Translations under genes and position numbers: made by a program
Part shown: piece by piece, positions 1-10,310 of the stretch
Layout of the letters: every line of letters begins with the position of its first letter
Position numbering within the stretch: position 1 is the stretch's first letter
NCBI RefSeq assembly: GCF_013408425.1
Contig: NZ_JACBYV010000001.1
Location: forward strand, 4,712,001 to 4,776,000
DNA: 64,000 nt
Reading direction: 5' to 3'
Origin: Pseudomonas flavescens
GTDB taxonomy: Bacteria > Pseudomonadota > Gammaproteobacteria > Pseudomonadales > Pseudomonadaceae
Notes under the pieces: generated by a model
The model's database searches: none
What the model saw: the letters and a program-made list of their open reading frames with translations, nothing else
What the model was told of the DNA's origin: nothing

Positions 1-1
1 C

Positions 2-877
2 AGCGGCAGCCTGCCGTGCGACCGACTGTTCGTGCAGCCCGACGGCAACCTGGGCAGTGCGCCGACCGACCACATCAGCATGTTGCCGCTGACCCACAAC
101 GCCGACAGTTTCGCCTATCTGCCCGCGCACCTGCCCAAGGCCCTGGCTGGCAACGAGGAGAGCTGGGCCTGGCTGGTCGACGAAGGCTGGTGCGGGCACA
201 TCGCCTTGCAGAACGATGCCGCCATCGGTGCCCTCGATGCGGCACTGGCGCTTCAGGCCGGAGGCCTGGCGCACTTCGACAATATCGGCAACCTGCGCCT
301 CGGCGAAATCGACCGCCTCGCCGAGCGGCTGATCGAGAAGCAGCGTCACGGCCACTTCGCGGCGTTCTGGTCGGATGATCGTGAGGCCAGCGAACTGATG
401 CTCGGCCCCAACGTGCATGTGCAGAGCCTGTGGTCGCCGACCCTGATGCAATTGCATCGCGCCGGCGTGCAGTACCGTCTGGCTGCGCCCAAGGAGGGCT
501 ATCGCGCCTGGTTCGGCGGCCTCTCGCTGTCGCGTTGCGTCGAGGGCAAGGTCAAGGACGCTGCCTACGCCTACCTCAACTGGTGGTTGGCCGGCTGGCC
601 TGGCGCGCTGATGGCCAGGCAGGGGTTCTACATCTCCAATCCGCCCCGTGCCCGTGACCATATGTCCGCTGCCGAATGGGACTACTGGTACGACGGCAAG
701 CCTGCCGCAGAGCAGCTTCTGGGCAGTGACGGGCTGCCATTGATCGAGCCCGGCGAAGTGCGTGAAGGCGGCACCTACGCTCAGCGCATGGGCCATATCG
801 GCGTATGGAACGCGGTCATGGACGAGCACAACTATCTGGTGCGGCGGTGGAGCGACTTCTTGCGTGCAGGGCGCTGA
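2..877 (+). CDS. ABC transporter substrate-binding protein (3' part; 5' end outside window)
   Basis: The reading frame is already open at the left edge and runs about 291 codons to a TGA, so the amino-terminal part, including any signal peptide, lies outside the window; the GTG at 32 is probably internal. The visible part has the look of a periplasmic binding protein of the spermidine/putrescine (PotD/PotF) group: alternating helices and strands, and a late YLNWWLAGWPGALMARQG segment of the kind that packs against the ligand cleft, followed by a basic tail. Such proteins deliver small cationic or organic ligands to an inner-membrane ABC permease. No permease genes are visible, so the ligand cannot be named. 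Family assignment rests on overall similarity only. Confidence 0.6.
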   Translation, partial: SGSLPCDRLFVQPDGNLGSAPTDHISMLPLTHNADSFAYLPAHLPKALAGNEESWAWLVDEGWCGHIALQNDAAIGALDAALALQAGGLAHFDNIGNLRLGEIDRLAERLIEKQRHGHFAAFWSDDREASELMLGPNVHVQSLWSPTLMQLHRAGVQYRLAAPKEGYRAWFGGLSLSRCVEGKVKDAAYAYLNWWLAGWPGALMARQGFYISNPPRARDHMSAAEWDYWYDGKPAAEQLLGSDGLPLIEPGEVREGGTYAQRMGHIGVWNAVMDEHNYLVRRWSDFLRAGR

Positions 878-973
878 AGCGCTGACGTAATGCGACAATC
901 AGCGGCGACATCTCGCCGGGGCTGCTGTCCTAGTTGGAGCGAGCCAAGTCGCGGTCACTGAACGGAGTCTTAC

Positions 974-1504
974 ATGCCGATGCCTAGTTTGAAGTTCCTG
1001 CCACTCTGCCTGCTGGCGCTGCCGCTCATGGCGACAGCCCAGCAGCAGATTCAGCCCGGCCTCTGGGAAATCACCTCGAAGAACATGCAACTGGGTGGCA
1101 AAGCGCTGCCGAGCAGCGACGTGATGCTGCAGCAGTTCAAGAACCTGCCCCAGGCGCAGCGCGAGATGATGGAGCGGGCGATGGCCCAGCAGGGTATCCA
1201 GTTGGGCGACAAGGGTGTGCAGTACTGCATCAGCCAGGCGCAGATCGATGCCCAGAACATCCCTCTGCAGGATCCCAACTGCCGCCAGCAGATCACCTCG
1301 CGCGACAACGATCGCTGGGTGTTCAACTTCACCTGTCCGCAGGGCCAGGGGCAGGGCGAGGCGCATTTCCTCGACGACAAGTCCTTCAGCTCCAAAGTCA
1401 GCGGCCAGTTCGACAGCGGTGCCGGTCGTCAGCAGGGCAGCATGGAGTCTGACGCCCGCTGGGTGTCGGCCGATTGTGGTGCGCTGAAGCCGCGTCAGCC
1501 TTGA
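974..1504 (+). CDS. DUF3617 family periplasmic protein
   Basis: A 176-residue protein. A hydrophobic signal peptide (about residues 5-22, ending in an ATAQ-type cleavage site) predicts export to the periplasm. The mature part begins with the QPGLWEIT motif typical of DUF3617 proteins and contains several cysteines (in YCIS, PNCRQ, FTCP and DCG) that could form disulfides, as is usual in that family. GGAG lies a few bases before the ATG. The biochemical role of the family is not established. It stands alone, with no obvious operon partner. Confidence 0.75.
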   Translation: MPMPSLKFLPLCLLALPLMATAQQQIQPGLWEITSKNMQLGGKALPSSDVMLQQFKNLPQAQREMMERAMAQQGIQLGDKGVQYCISQAQIDAQNIPLQDPNCRQQITSRDNDRWVFNFTCPQGQGQGEAHFLDDKSFSSKVSGQFDSGAGRQQGSMESDARWVSADCGALKPRQP

Positions 1505-1643
1505 GGTTGCATCAGCCTGCCGTCGATGTGGATCGGCTCTGAGTGCCATGCTCGAGGGCGCTCCCTCTGGCCTGGGCTTGGCCGAAGTTGCTGCTCAGCC
1601 GGTGTTCGCCAGCAGGATGAGGAAGCGGCTCGCTAGGGCGCGG

Positions 1644-2054
1644 TCATGTGCCTGGCTTCTGTCTCGGCAGCGCATAGAGCGCCATCAGAAACGACGTCAC
1701 TGCGCCCAGGCAGAAGTTGCCGACATGATGGGTTTCCATCGGCAGCACCTCACCCCATACGAGTGCGCCCGTACCACCAGCCAGGCAAACGATCAGCATG
1801 TGCAGAACGCATCGGTGAAGCTGGAAGTATGCGTAAAGCATTGCCAGGCCGAACGCTGGGATTCCATAGAAAAACAGGCTCGTTACGGCTGAAAGAATGC
1901 CGAACCAGAACGTACCCACCACGGTTTCCACGACGCTCATGCTGGTGGTTCGGGCCATCAATTCAAGCGTGCAGAAATACCCAAATATGAACACGCCCAC
2001 CAGCGCCGGGCAGAGGGTGAAGGATGTCACTATGCGTTTGACCGGGTACCACAC
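1644..2054 (-). CDS. Small multispanning membrane protein, unknown
   Basis: A 136-residue hydrophobic protein beginning at a GTG, with AGGG upstream. About four transmembrane helices are visible (roughly residues 8-30, 45-70, 75-100 and 110-130). No family was recognised. It lies directly downstream of the CdiA immunity gene in the same orientation, and its base composition is lower in GC than the flanking DNA, as is that of the immunity gene. This position is where orphan immunity or other cargo genes of CDI loci accumulate, so it may protect against a former toxin tip, but nothing in the sequence proves that. Confidence 0.5.
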   Translation of the reverse strand: MWYPVKRIVTSFTLCPALVGVFIFGYFCTLELMARTTSMSVVETVVGTFWFGILSAVTSLFFYGIPAFGLAMLYAYFQLHRCVLHMLIVCLAGGTGALVWGEVLPMETHHVGNFCLGAVTSFLMALYALPRQKPGT

Positions 2055-2194
2055 AGCCTATCCCTGTAATGAACACGCAGCAGGTGAATTGGAACGCTCT
2101 GGTAAGGGATTTCTCAGGGAAAGACCGCGGCCATTCGAGAAAACCTAATCGGCCTTCTCCTGAATATGCAGTATGCAGGACGTGTATGTATTGC

Positions 2195-2668
2195 TCAGTC
2201 TTCATACAACCGATCAAGCAGTGCCGCGAACGTGGAGGCAACAGGTGAGACCTCTTCCTCGCTACCGGGCACTCCCTCGTGGTGCCAAATCACAACCGGC
2301 GGTTCTTCACTGGGTGGACACTCTCGATAGTCAAAGCACAGCGCATCACCGTTGCCCAGCGCCGAAAAAATCACCAGGCCCGGCACTAACCCCTCGGGTG
2401 GGAATCGTAGCTTGATCTCCATCGTCTCCGTGCAGCCCTCGATATCGCCAAAAGCCAGGAACATACCCGTTCCGGATTCCACCTCTTCTCCGTGCAGGCG
2501 ACTGAAGTACCTGAAATAGGGTCTATCGACGATAAAGGCACCATTGAAACGCTTGACGACGTCCTTGTAGCTGTTAGGAAAAGGTCTGCCCAACTGCTGT
2601 TCGACTGCAGCGATAGCAGCGGAATTACCGTCACCGTAGTAAGAGTCGAACTCGACCGATGTGCTCAT
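2195..2668 (-). CDS. cdiI: SUKH (SMI1/KNR4-type) immunity protein of the CDI system
   Basis: A 157-residue acidic soluble protein. Features of the SUKH/SMI1 fold are visible: an N-terminal helix with EQQLGRPFPNSYKDVVKRFNGA (the LP-x-SYK-x-hhxxxNG signature), a central GMFLAFGD strand-turn and a LPGLVIFSALGNGD-like segment. Proteins of this superfamily are common immunity partners of nuclease-tipped polymorphic toxins. The ATG follows the cdiA stop in the arrangement TGA-A-ATG, so translation is almost certainly coupled and the protein is made with its cognate toxin. It should act in the cytoplasm by binding the CdiA C-terminal nuclease. Function is inferred from family and position. Confidence 0.8.
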   Translation of the reverse strand: MSTSVEFDSYYGDGNSAAIAAVEQQLGRPFPNSYKDVVKRFNGAFIVDRPYFRYFSRLHGEEVESGTGMFLAFGDIEGCTETMEIKLRFPPEGLVPGLVIFSALGNGDALCFDYRECPPSEEPPVVIWHHEGVPGSEEEVSPVASTFAALLDRLYED

Positions 2669-2669
2669 T

Positions 2670-5600
2670 TCATTGCCCCTTGCTCATGGATTCCCAGCCG
2701 ACATGCCGTGCGCCGTCATGAATGGCTTCAGGTACCAGCTGCATCCTGCCTGTATCCTGATGATGGTGCCACGTATAACCCGGAATCTTGCCCATACCTC
2801 CACGAATCGCCTTGGCTTGCTCGCTGCTGAACTGGCCAGCGCTCACGTTACCCGCATCGATCTGCGTCCTCAGGTCTCGTGTAGCCATCCGCAACTGGCG
2901 TTCATAGCTGGCACCGCGGAAGGCCTCAATGTCTAAGCGGGTGTCGAACTTGGATACATCGTCGAAGATAGGAAAACCCTTTTGGTCAAACACCACACGT
3001 ACTGTCGAGCCATCAGGAAGTTCTACGACCTTGTGCTGCCCAGCCAACTTGACATTTGGCTTGTCCAGCGGCGGCACTGTGGTCGACACGACGTTGTCGG
3101 TGCCGTGCTTGCTTTCCAGCTCGGCTCGTATGTCTCTGGAGTTGTAAGGATTGCTGCTACCGATGGCTGTGGGAGCTTCGACCTTGTCGCCGAGCTTCTT
3201 CACGACCCAATCGCCGCCATGGCGAACGATCTTCAAACCGTACTTACCAGCATTGCCGACGAGGACTTGTGTCACGTAGTCCTCTGATTTCTCGGCGATC
3301 AACGCCTCCAGCGTCTTCTCCCCAGAACGAAGTGCCTGGATATCCTGGTAGGCTTCATAGGCGGTCATGCCTTTATCGATCAGCCAGGCAGCACCAATGA
3401 TGACGGGAACCCAAAACGCATTATTTTCTGCTTCAATTTGCGCCGCAGTATTTGCGATGCCAGCTTCGCCACCCGATGCGGCGGTCACGCCTGTAATCAG
3501 AGAGCTGACGATATTTTTGCGGGCTTCTTTTTCCGCTGGCGTCAGTGACCCTCCAGCCTGATTGGTTATCTGCTCCACCAGGTTGTTGATGACGACGCTG
3601 GAGGCCGCGCCCAATGCGCCGCTTCCACAATCGGCGCGCTGTGCCGCGGCTCCAGCACATGCCACTACAGCATGCAGCGCAGTACGTGCGACTTCAGAGT
3701 CGAGTCGGTCAGCAATTATCTTGACCTCTTGCGTCGCCAATCCCTGCATGTAATTGACAGTCGCTGCCTGGAGCATATCGACACCACTACCGGATATGTT
3801 CCCGCCTGCTGCAGCGGTCAAGGCCATCAACACGGCTCGATTTGTGCCACCAAACTCCCAGGCCTGGTTGTCTTTCAGCGTCTGCGTGAGGTGCTGAATA
3901 AGCGCAGGATTCTGTTGATCAACCGGCTTTTGGCGCTCTTGGTCTAGCTCTTGCTGGGCTGCGGTGGACTCCTTGGCCTTGTTGTCGAGGAACGTCCCTA
4001 CCTCTCGAGTAAAGGCGCCTGCGATCTCGAAGCCTGCCCGCATCTCCTCTTCATCGAAGATCGGTTTGAGCGCATTCGAAGTATCGCGATCAGTCGATAC
4101 GTCGCGATTGAGCGAAGCTACGGTCTGCTCGGCGGTCGAGCCCGTGAGCGCCTGCTGGCCGATATCGTCGCGGATCTCGATGGTGGCCGCGCTGATACCG
4201 CTGCGGGTTACGCTGCTCGCGTCGTCCTTGGCGCCCAGTGCCACAGGTAGCGTCGAACTGAAGCCGCCTTCATTGGGCAGCGTACTGCCTGGGGTTTGTG
4301 CGCTGCCTGCCTGGGCGTTGCCTTGTTGATCCTTGCCAATGTTCGCACCGTAGCCGCCGCCAATGCTGATGCTGCTTCCCTCGTACTGGGCTTCGTTCTT
4401 GATATCGCGGGTGGTAAGTGTCGCGGTACTCAGCGTGTTGCGGCCATTGGCGATGGCTGTGTCGGTGCTGGTAATCACGGCGCCCGCCAGGTCGGTATTG
4501 CCGCCAACCATGATCTGGAAGCCGCCATCGCCTGCGCGAATGCCGGATTGTTCGACAACGCTGGCGTATTCGGAGTCGATATCGGTCTTGCCGAAGTTGC
4601 CGGAAATGGAGCTGGCGCCGAAGCAGAAGGGCGGGATGCACAAGCTCAGTCCGGCGCTCATGCTCTTCTCGTCGACCTTGTAGGTGCTGGTGTCCTGCAG
4701 GCTTTCGATGTTGAGATTACGGCCGACGTCAGCAGTGACCTGTTTACCGGTGGCGACGGCTCCCCTGATGTTGGTGTCCCGACCGGATTGCAGGAGGAGC
4801 GCATTGCCTGCATCCACCCGCGTGTTGGCATGGGTGATGTCTTCGCCATCACTTTCACCGCGATTGCCCGCCACCCCGAGGTTGAACGAGAAACCGTTCT
4901 GGCTGCCGAGCGAGAAGCCGATGCCGACGCTCGCACTGCTACCACGGCTATCGCTTTCCTGCTGGATGCTGTCGGTGGCGGCTAGCAGATTGATGTCGCC
5001 CCCGGCGGCCAGTGCTGCATTGTTGCCCGCTTTGATCTGGCTACCGCGAACGGTGATGTGGCTGTCGGTTCCAGCGCCGCTGGCTTGCAGCGATACATCG
5101 TTGCCAGTGGCAACGGTGGACGCGGCGGACGTGTCGCTGCGCTGCACCACGGTGTTGGCGCTTTTTTGTGTGCCCAGAGAAATACTGACGTTGATGCCAC
5201 CCGCCTGGGCCGGGTTCTGGGCAACGGCCGTGGCCGCATTGTTGGCGGCCATCGCCGTGGTGGCCAGCGCCAGGGCCTGCATACGAGTGTTATCGGTTTT
5301 GCTCGACGCCTGCTTCATCTGGTCGGCGGTCTGGATGGCGCTGATCACCGGGTTGGTGAGGGTGACCGAGAGCCCGGACTGCTTGAATTTGGTTTCGCGC
5401 TCTCGTTCACTGAGGTTACGTGCTTCGAGGATATCGATACGCTCGGCGCTGATGTCGACATCCCCTTTTGGTGCAACCACATGGCTGCCGACTTGACGGT
5501 AATCGCCGTCAGCCAGGATCAGCACGTCGCCTTCGGTCGATCCGACCATGCTGCCCACAGCCGTGCGGCGTGTGGAATCATCTTCCACGCTCTGTTTCTG

Positions 5601-8600
5601 CGTGCCGATGGTCAGGGAAAGACCGCCACCGCTGAACAGGCCGCTTTTCTTCTGTGTCTTGTCATGGCGCTCGGTGACGCGATCACTCGCTGCCTCGAGA
5701 TTGATGTCGTTACCGGCCAGCAGAATGGTTTGGTCGGTCGACGCGACGTTACTTCCGCGCAGTGTGATGTCGCGCCCTGCCTGAAGATAGGCCTGCTCGG
5801 CGCTGAAGGTCGAGCCCTCGGCCAGGGTTTGGTCGACCGTGTCTCGTATGGTCGTGGTGGTGCTGGAGAACATCCCGCTCTTGCCCTTGAACTTGTGCGC
5901 CTCGTCGGCGAACTGGTAGTTCTCGGCTTCGGTGAGATTGATGTCGCGGCCGGCGTTCGCCAGCAGCAGGCCTTTTTCACTGTTGACGCTGGCGCCGCGG
6001 GCATTGATGTCCTGGCCAGCGCTGAGCTGCAGCTCGCCGGTGGTCTGGACGATGGAGCCTACCTCGGTACGACTGGCTTCGTTACGCCAGTTGTTGCTGT
6101 TCCAGGTAATGGATTGCTGGTGCGCCTCCGACAGCGTGCCCAGGCTGATGTCTCGACCTGCCGAAAGAAGCGTGGCGCCTTGGCCGGCATTGGCGATCTG
6201 TGCGGCATCCAGCTTCAGGTCATTGCCGGCATCTACCTGCAGCGTGCCGTTGGTACCGCTGACGAACAGGCTCGCGACACGAGACAGGTCTGTCCGGCTG
6301 CCCTGGGCATTGGCGCTGTCCTGGGTCGTCGATGCGATTCGAACGTCTTTTCCGGCATTGACCGACAGTAAATCCACTGCACCCAGCGTACCGCCGATGC
6401 TGTTCAGGTTCTCGCGAGCCTGTACCACGAGTTTGTCTGCCTGAATTCGCCCACCCAGGTTGTCGATGTTCTGCGCATTGATCGCCACGATGCTGCGCCC
6501 ACCGATGCTGCCGCTGTTGAGCAGGTCGCCAGAGAGGTCGAGCTTGAGCTGCTGGCCGGCGATCAGCGCACCGTTGCCGTTGAGGTCGCCGTCGCGCACC
6601 CGCACGTAGACCTGGGGTACCAGTACCTTGCGCGATTCGCCATCGGCCAGCGTCACGGAGCGTTCCACCAGCCACACCACGTCACTGGTCAGTTGCGCCA
6701 TCTGCTCGGCGGTCAGGGCCACGCCGGGTATCAGGTTCCACTCGCTGGCCAGGGTGACGGCGTTGTCGATCAGGGCGCGGTATTGCGCTTCGTCGCTGGC
6801 ATAACCGTCGAGGAAGCGTCGCCCGGTGAGCTGGGCGATCTGCTCGCGAATCAGCTTCTGCTCGTAGAAGCCGTCGCCCAGACGCAGCTGGGTCAGGGCC
6901 GGATCCACGCTCAGGCGTTGCAGCATGTAGTCCGACGACAACCATTGGCGGTAGCTGGCGAAGCGCGGATCGGTTTCGATCAGGTAGCCGCGGGTACCCT
7001 CCGGGTTGGTCTGGAAGATGTTGTTGCTCGGCAGGGCCAGGTTGAGGCCGCCGCTGCGTACCAGATCGGCGATACCCTGGCCATTGTTGAGCAGTACCTC
7101 GACGCCCGGATCCACCTGGCTGACTTGGCGCATGGCGATTTGCGTATTGCTGCCATCTACCGCCGTTTGTCCACGCAGCTCTGTCGGGCTGATGTCGATG
7201 TCCTGGATCAACGGTGCCGGAGTGTAAGCGGTGACGTTGGTGCCCTGGCTATCCCGGCCCTTGCGCTGGATGCGGTAGAAGTTGGTGGCGGTGCCGGCGT
7301 CGCTGGTGACCCTTTGGCCGTCCGCCTCGATGTTGGTCACCTGGGTGGCGCCAACCTGCAGCAGACCGCCGGCGATAATGCGGCTCTTGTCGTTCAGCAG
7401 CTGGTCACCGCTGAACGACAGGTTGCCGCCCGCGAGGATCTGTCCGGGTGCCGAGGTGAGTACGCGGGTTTCGGTGACGGTGCGCTCGTAGTCGTAGCGG
7501 TTGAAGTTGTCGCGCTGGCCATCGGGTGTGGTCAGGTAGTCGACCTCATCGTTGTGCAGGGATATCTCGTCGGGGCGGTAGCGGTTGGGCGAGCCGCTGA
7601 TCTGATAGTCGCGAAGTTGCTCGCGGCTCACCTCGACCTGGGTGGTGCTGAAGTGTTCGTTGGTGTTGCGCAATTCGCGCACGGCCAGATCCAGGCTACC
7701 GAGCGACTCGATGGTGGCACTGGCGTTGCTCAGCAGGTCGGCACGTCCGCTGGCGCGATCGTCAGCGTCCAGCGCGCCGCCGATGGCCATGTCTCCTGCG
7801 CTGAAGATCAGCGCCTGCTCGCGGTTTTCCAGTGTCTGGCTGCCGATGTCCAGCCGTTCGCGAGCGGCCAGCGTGGCGGCGCTATCACCCTCGTCACGGT
7901 TGGACAGCAGGCGACTGGAGATGGCCAGGCGATCTCCATAGAGCTGGCCGGTGCCCAGGTTGTGCACTTCATCGGCCTGTAGACGAACCTGTTGGCCATC
8001 GATCAGGCCGCGGTTGAGCAACTGGCCGTCGACACGCAGATCCACCTCAGTGGCGCTCAACTCAGCGCCGCTGGAATTGTTCAGCGCGGCGCTGCGCAGC
8101 AGCAGGGATTGCCCAGCCTGTAATTGGCCTGCGTTGTTCAGGGTGCCGCCGGCTTCGATGTCCAGCTTGCCGTTGGCCTGCAACCGGCCGGCGAGGCTCA
8201 CGTCGCCTTGCTGGCGCAGGAGCAGATCACCCAGGCTCAGTGCGCGACCGTTGCCGCGCAGGTAGGCAGTATTGAGCGAGAGCAGGCGCCCGGCGACCAG
8301 CTCGCCGCCGTCGTTGATCAGCTCCTGTGCCGTCAGTCTGGCCTCGCCGTTGGTGGCGATGGTGCCACCGCTATTGTCGAGGCGCTGGGCATTGCGCACT
8401 TCCAGCACACCCCCGTCGGTGGCGAGGAGGGTGCCGTTACGGTTATCCAGTTCACGGCTATCGACCAGTACCTGGCGACCCTGGGTATGGCCGTTATCGA
8501 GTACCGCCTGCTGTGCGGTCAGGTACAGTTCGCCATTGCTAAGCAGCGTGCCGCCCGTGCTGTCGACTCGTTGTGCGTTCAACTCCAGGCGATCTTCACC

Positions 8601-10265
8601 GGCATGCTCTACCTTGCCGTCCCTGTTGTTCAGCGTCTTTGCCTTCAGGGTGACCGTATCGGCGTTGCTGGCGATACGCCCCCCGCTGTTGTCGAGGTTT
8701 TCGGAAACCGCCAGCGTGCTGGTCGTTGTGCCGGTTTGCAGCAGTTCACCCTCGACGTTGGACAGCTGGCTGGCGCTTATTGCCAGGTGCTCGGCGCTGA
8801 CCTTGGCGGCATCGCTGCGTAGGGTGCCGCTGGCACTCGCCTGCAGGCTGCCGGTGCTGTCGACCTGGCTGTTGCTCAGGTCGAGGTCGCCGTTGCCGGC
8901 ATTCAGGCTCAGGTCGGCGGCGCGGGTACGGCTGTGGCTGAGGTCGAGGTTGTCACCCTGGACGACGAGCTTGCCGCTGGCATGGTTCTGACCATTGGCC
9001 GCCACCTGGCGTGCCTCGATTTCCAGCTTGGCGGCGCCGCTGGAATTGCCTTGGGCATCGATACCGGCGGCGAGCAGCGAGTCGCGCCCGCTGCGTACAC
9101 GGTCCGCCTGCAGGCGGGTGTCGCCCTGGGCAGCGACCACGCCTGTATTGTCGATGTCGGCCTGGCTGGTCAGGGTCATATCGCCCTTGGCGTAGAGGCT
9201 GCCAGCGTTATCGATGGCTTGGGTGCTGGCCAACTGGGTGTCACCGCTGCTGCTGATGGCGCCCAGGTTCTGCAGCTTGCCATCTGCGCCGATCACCACG
9301 TCGCCGGCCATGGCACCGATCTGCCCGGCATTGCGTACGCCAACTCCTGCCTCGGTACCCACCAGTTTGATCTTGCCGGCGTACATGCCGCCCAGCTGGG
9401 CGACGTCGATGGCCACCTCGGGCTTGGCGCTGCCGTCATCCGCGAGCTTGGTGACTTGGGTATTGTCGGCGTTGACCTCATTGCGTCCGGCAGTGACCTT
9501 GAGGTCCTTGGCCCAGATGCCGGCATTGACCTCCACGCTGCGCGCGATCAGGTCGGTGTAGTCGCTGTCGCGGCTGTCCAGCCCCCGGCCGGTGATGTTC
9601 AGGGTACCGCCCTCGACCTTGAAACCGGTGATGCGGCCATCCTCCATCTGCACGCGGCCGGTGGTCAGGGTCGAGCGATGAGCGTTGATGAAGCCGCAGC
9701 CATCGCAGGTGATACCGGCCGGGTTGGCGATGACCACCTCGGCGCGGCCGCCGGCCACCTCCACGTAGCCACGCAGTTGGCTTGGGTTGCTGGCATTGAC
9801 CTCGTTGAGAATCACCCGGGCGCTGCCGCTGAGGTTCGGGTTACCGTCGATCCAGCCGCCTAGCTGGGTCTGGCTGCTGGTCGCCGAGTTGTTCAGAATC
9901 GCGCCGCGGCCATCCACGTCGAACTGGCTGTAGTTGTTGCGTGAAACACCGGCGGCGCTAGGCGCGGCGATGTTCACCTGCGGTGTGCCGTTGGCACTCT
10001 CCATCACGTTAGGCCGCTGGCCGCCGGGGGCATTGGGGTCGGCGACGATACCGTTGGCCCAGGTCGGCGTGGCCGCGAGGCTGATCAGGCCCAGGGCACC
10101 CATCATGGCAAAGCGCAGGGGCGCGAGTGTGGCGATGCAGCCCGTACCGGCGCTACGCGTTTCGCGCGTGCCAGGGGCCTTGCCCTGGCCGCTGACGTTC
10201 TCCGCCACCACCATGAGCAGACCGCGTGCTTTGTTGAAGATGACTCGATGCAGATGCTTGTTCAT
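2670..10265 (-). CDS. cdiA: CdiA-like filamentous haemagglutinin exoprotein with C-terminal WHH/HNH nuclease toxin
   Basis: A 2531-residue two-partner-secretion exoprotein. The start is the ATG at 10265 (a TTG two codons upstream is not needed); AAAGGGA precedes it. Order of parts: an extended signal peptide (MNKHLHRVIFNKARG, long basic n-region, cleavage after TWA near residue 70), the TPS secretion domain (residues about 70-330, with NPAGITCDGCGFIN and the ITGRGLD turn), a long beta-helical region of haemagglutinin repeats (many DNxGGxI/L repeats to about residue 1900), a pretoxin region, and an EAENNAF motif at about residue 2280 in the place of the VENN junction. The roughly 250-residue tip ends in IPGYTWHHHQ...GRMQLVP...H, the fingerprint of the WHH group of HNH/EndoVII nucleases (His near 2500). 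It should be displayed on the cell surface and deliver the nuclease into neighbouring cells. The acyltransferase and TpsB porin lie just upstream and the immunity gene just downstream. Confidence 0.9.
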   Translation of the reverse strand: MNKHLHRVIFNKARGLLMVVAENVSGQGKAPGTRETRSAGTGCIATLAPLRFAMMGALGLISLAATPTWANGIVADPNAPGGQRPNVMESANGTPQVNIAAPSAAGVSRNNYSQFDVDGRGAILNNSATSSQTQLGGWIDGNPNLSGSARVILNEVNASNPSQLRGYVEVAGGRAEVVIANPAGITCDGCGFINAHRSTLTTGRVQMEDGRITGFKVEGGTLNITGRGLDSRDSDYTDLIARSVEVNAGIWAKDLKVTAGRNEVNADNTQVTKLADDGSAKPEVAIDVAQLGGMYAGKIKLVGTEAGVGVRNAGQIGAMAGDVVIGADGKLQNLGAISSSGDTQLASTQAIDNAGSLYAKGDMTLTSQADIDNTGVVAAQGDTRLQADRVRSGRDSLLAAGIDAQGNSSGAAKLEIEARQVAANGQNHASGKLVVQGDNLDLSHSRTRAADLSLNAGNGDLDLSNSQVDSTGSLQASASGTLRSDAAKVSAEHLAISASQLSNVEGELLQTGTTTSTLAVSENLDNSGGRIASNADTVTLKAKTLNNRDGKVEHAGEDRLELNAQRVDSTGGTLLSNGELYLTAQQAVLDNGHTQGRQVLVDSRELDNRNGTLLATDGGVLEVRNAQRLDNSGGTIATNGEARLTAQELINDGGELVAGRLLSLNTAYLRGNGRALSLGDLLLRQQGDVSLAGRLQANGKLDIEAGGTLNNAGQLQAGQSLLLRSAALNNSSGAELSATEVDLRVDGQLLNRGLIDGQQVRLQADEVHNLGTGQLYGDRLAISSRLLSNRDEGDSAATLAARERLDIGSQTLENREQALIFSAGDMAIGGALDADDRASGRADLLSNASATIESLGSLDLAVRELRNTNEHFSTTQVEVSREQLRDYQISGSPNRYRPDEISLHNDEVDYLTTPDGQRDNFNRYDYERTVTETRVLTSAPGQILAGGNLSFSGDQLLNDKSRIIAGGLLQVGATQVTNIEADGQRVTSDAGTATNFYRIQRKGRDSQGTNVTAYTPAPLIQDIDISPTELRGQTAVDGSNTQIAMRQVSQVDPGVEVLLNNGQGIADLVRSGGLNLALPSNNIFQTNPEGTRGYLIETDPRFASYRQWLSSDYMLQRLSVDPALTQLRLGDGFYEQKLIREQIAQLTGRRFLDGYASDEAQYRALIDNAVTLASEWNLIPGVALTAEQMAQLTSDVVWLVERSVTLADGESRKVLVPQVYVRVRDGDLNGNGALIAGQQLKLDLSGDLLNSGSIGGRSIVAINAQNIDNLGGRIQADKLVVQARENLNSIGGTLGAVDLLSVNAGKDVRIASTTQDSANAQGSRTDLSRVASLFVSGTNGTLQVDAGNDLKLDAAQIANAGQGATLLSAGRDISLGTLSEAHQQSITWNSNNWRNEASRTEVGSIVQTTGELQLSAGQDINARGASVNSEKGLLLANAGRDINLTEAENYQFADEAHKFKGKSGMFSSTTTTIRDTVDQTLAEGSTFSAEQAYLQAGRDITLRGSNVASTDQTILLAGNDINLEAASDRVTERHDKTQKKSGLFSGGGLSLTIGTQKQSVEDDSTRRTAVGSMVGSTEGDVLILADGDYRQVGSHVVAPKGDVDISAERIDILEARNLSERERETKFKQSGLSVTLTNPVISAIQTADQMKQASSKTDNTRMQALALATTAMAANNAATAVAQNPAQAGGINVSISLGTQKSANTVVQRSDTSAASTVATGNDVSLQASGAGTDSHITVRGSQIKAGNNAALAAGGDINLLAATDSIQQESDSRGSSASVGIGFSLGSQNGFSFNLGVAGNRGESDGEDITHANTRVDAGNALLLQSGRDTNIRGAVATGKQVTADVGRNLNIESLQDTSTYKVDEKSMSAGLSLCIPPFCFGASSISGNFGKTDIDSEYASVVEQSGIRAGDGGFQIMVGGNTDLAGAVITSTDTAIANGRNTLSTATLTTRDIKNEAQYEGSSISIGGGYGANIGKDQQGNAQAGSAQTPGSTLPNEGGFSSTLPVALGAKDDASSVTRSGISAATIEIRDDIGQQALTGSTAEQTVASLNRDVSTDRDTSNALKPIFDEEEMRAGFEIAGAFTREVGTFLDNKAKESTAAQQELDQERQKPVDQQNPALIQHLTQTLKDNQAWEFGGTNRAVLMALTAAAGGNISGSGVDMLQAATVNYMQGLATQEVKIIADRLDSEVARTALHAVVACAGAAAQRADCGSGALGAASSVVINNLVEQITNQAGGSLTPAEKEARKNIVSSLITGVTAASGGEAGIANTAAQIEAENNAFWVPVIIGAAWLIDKGMTAYEAYQDIQALRSGEKTLEALIAEKSEDYVTQVLVGNAGKYGLKIVRHGGDWVVKKLGDKVEAPTAIGSSNPYNSRDIRAELESKHGTDNVVSTTVPPLDKPNVKLAGQHKVVELPDGSTVRVVFDQKGFPIFDDVSKFDTRLDIEAFRGASYERQLRMATRDLRTQIDAGNVSAGQFSSEQAKAIRGGMGKIPGYTWHHHQDTGRMQLVPEAIHDGARHVGWESMSKGQ

Positions 10266-10310
10266 GTGCAATTCCCTTTGCGGTGCCAGACCGCAGGCAG
10301 CGTTGGAGAA

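Noticed and set aside
5058..6371. Long plus-strand frames inside cdiA
   Set aside because: Antisense of a repetitive high-GC gene; products are Ala/Val-rich without domains.
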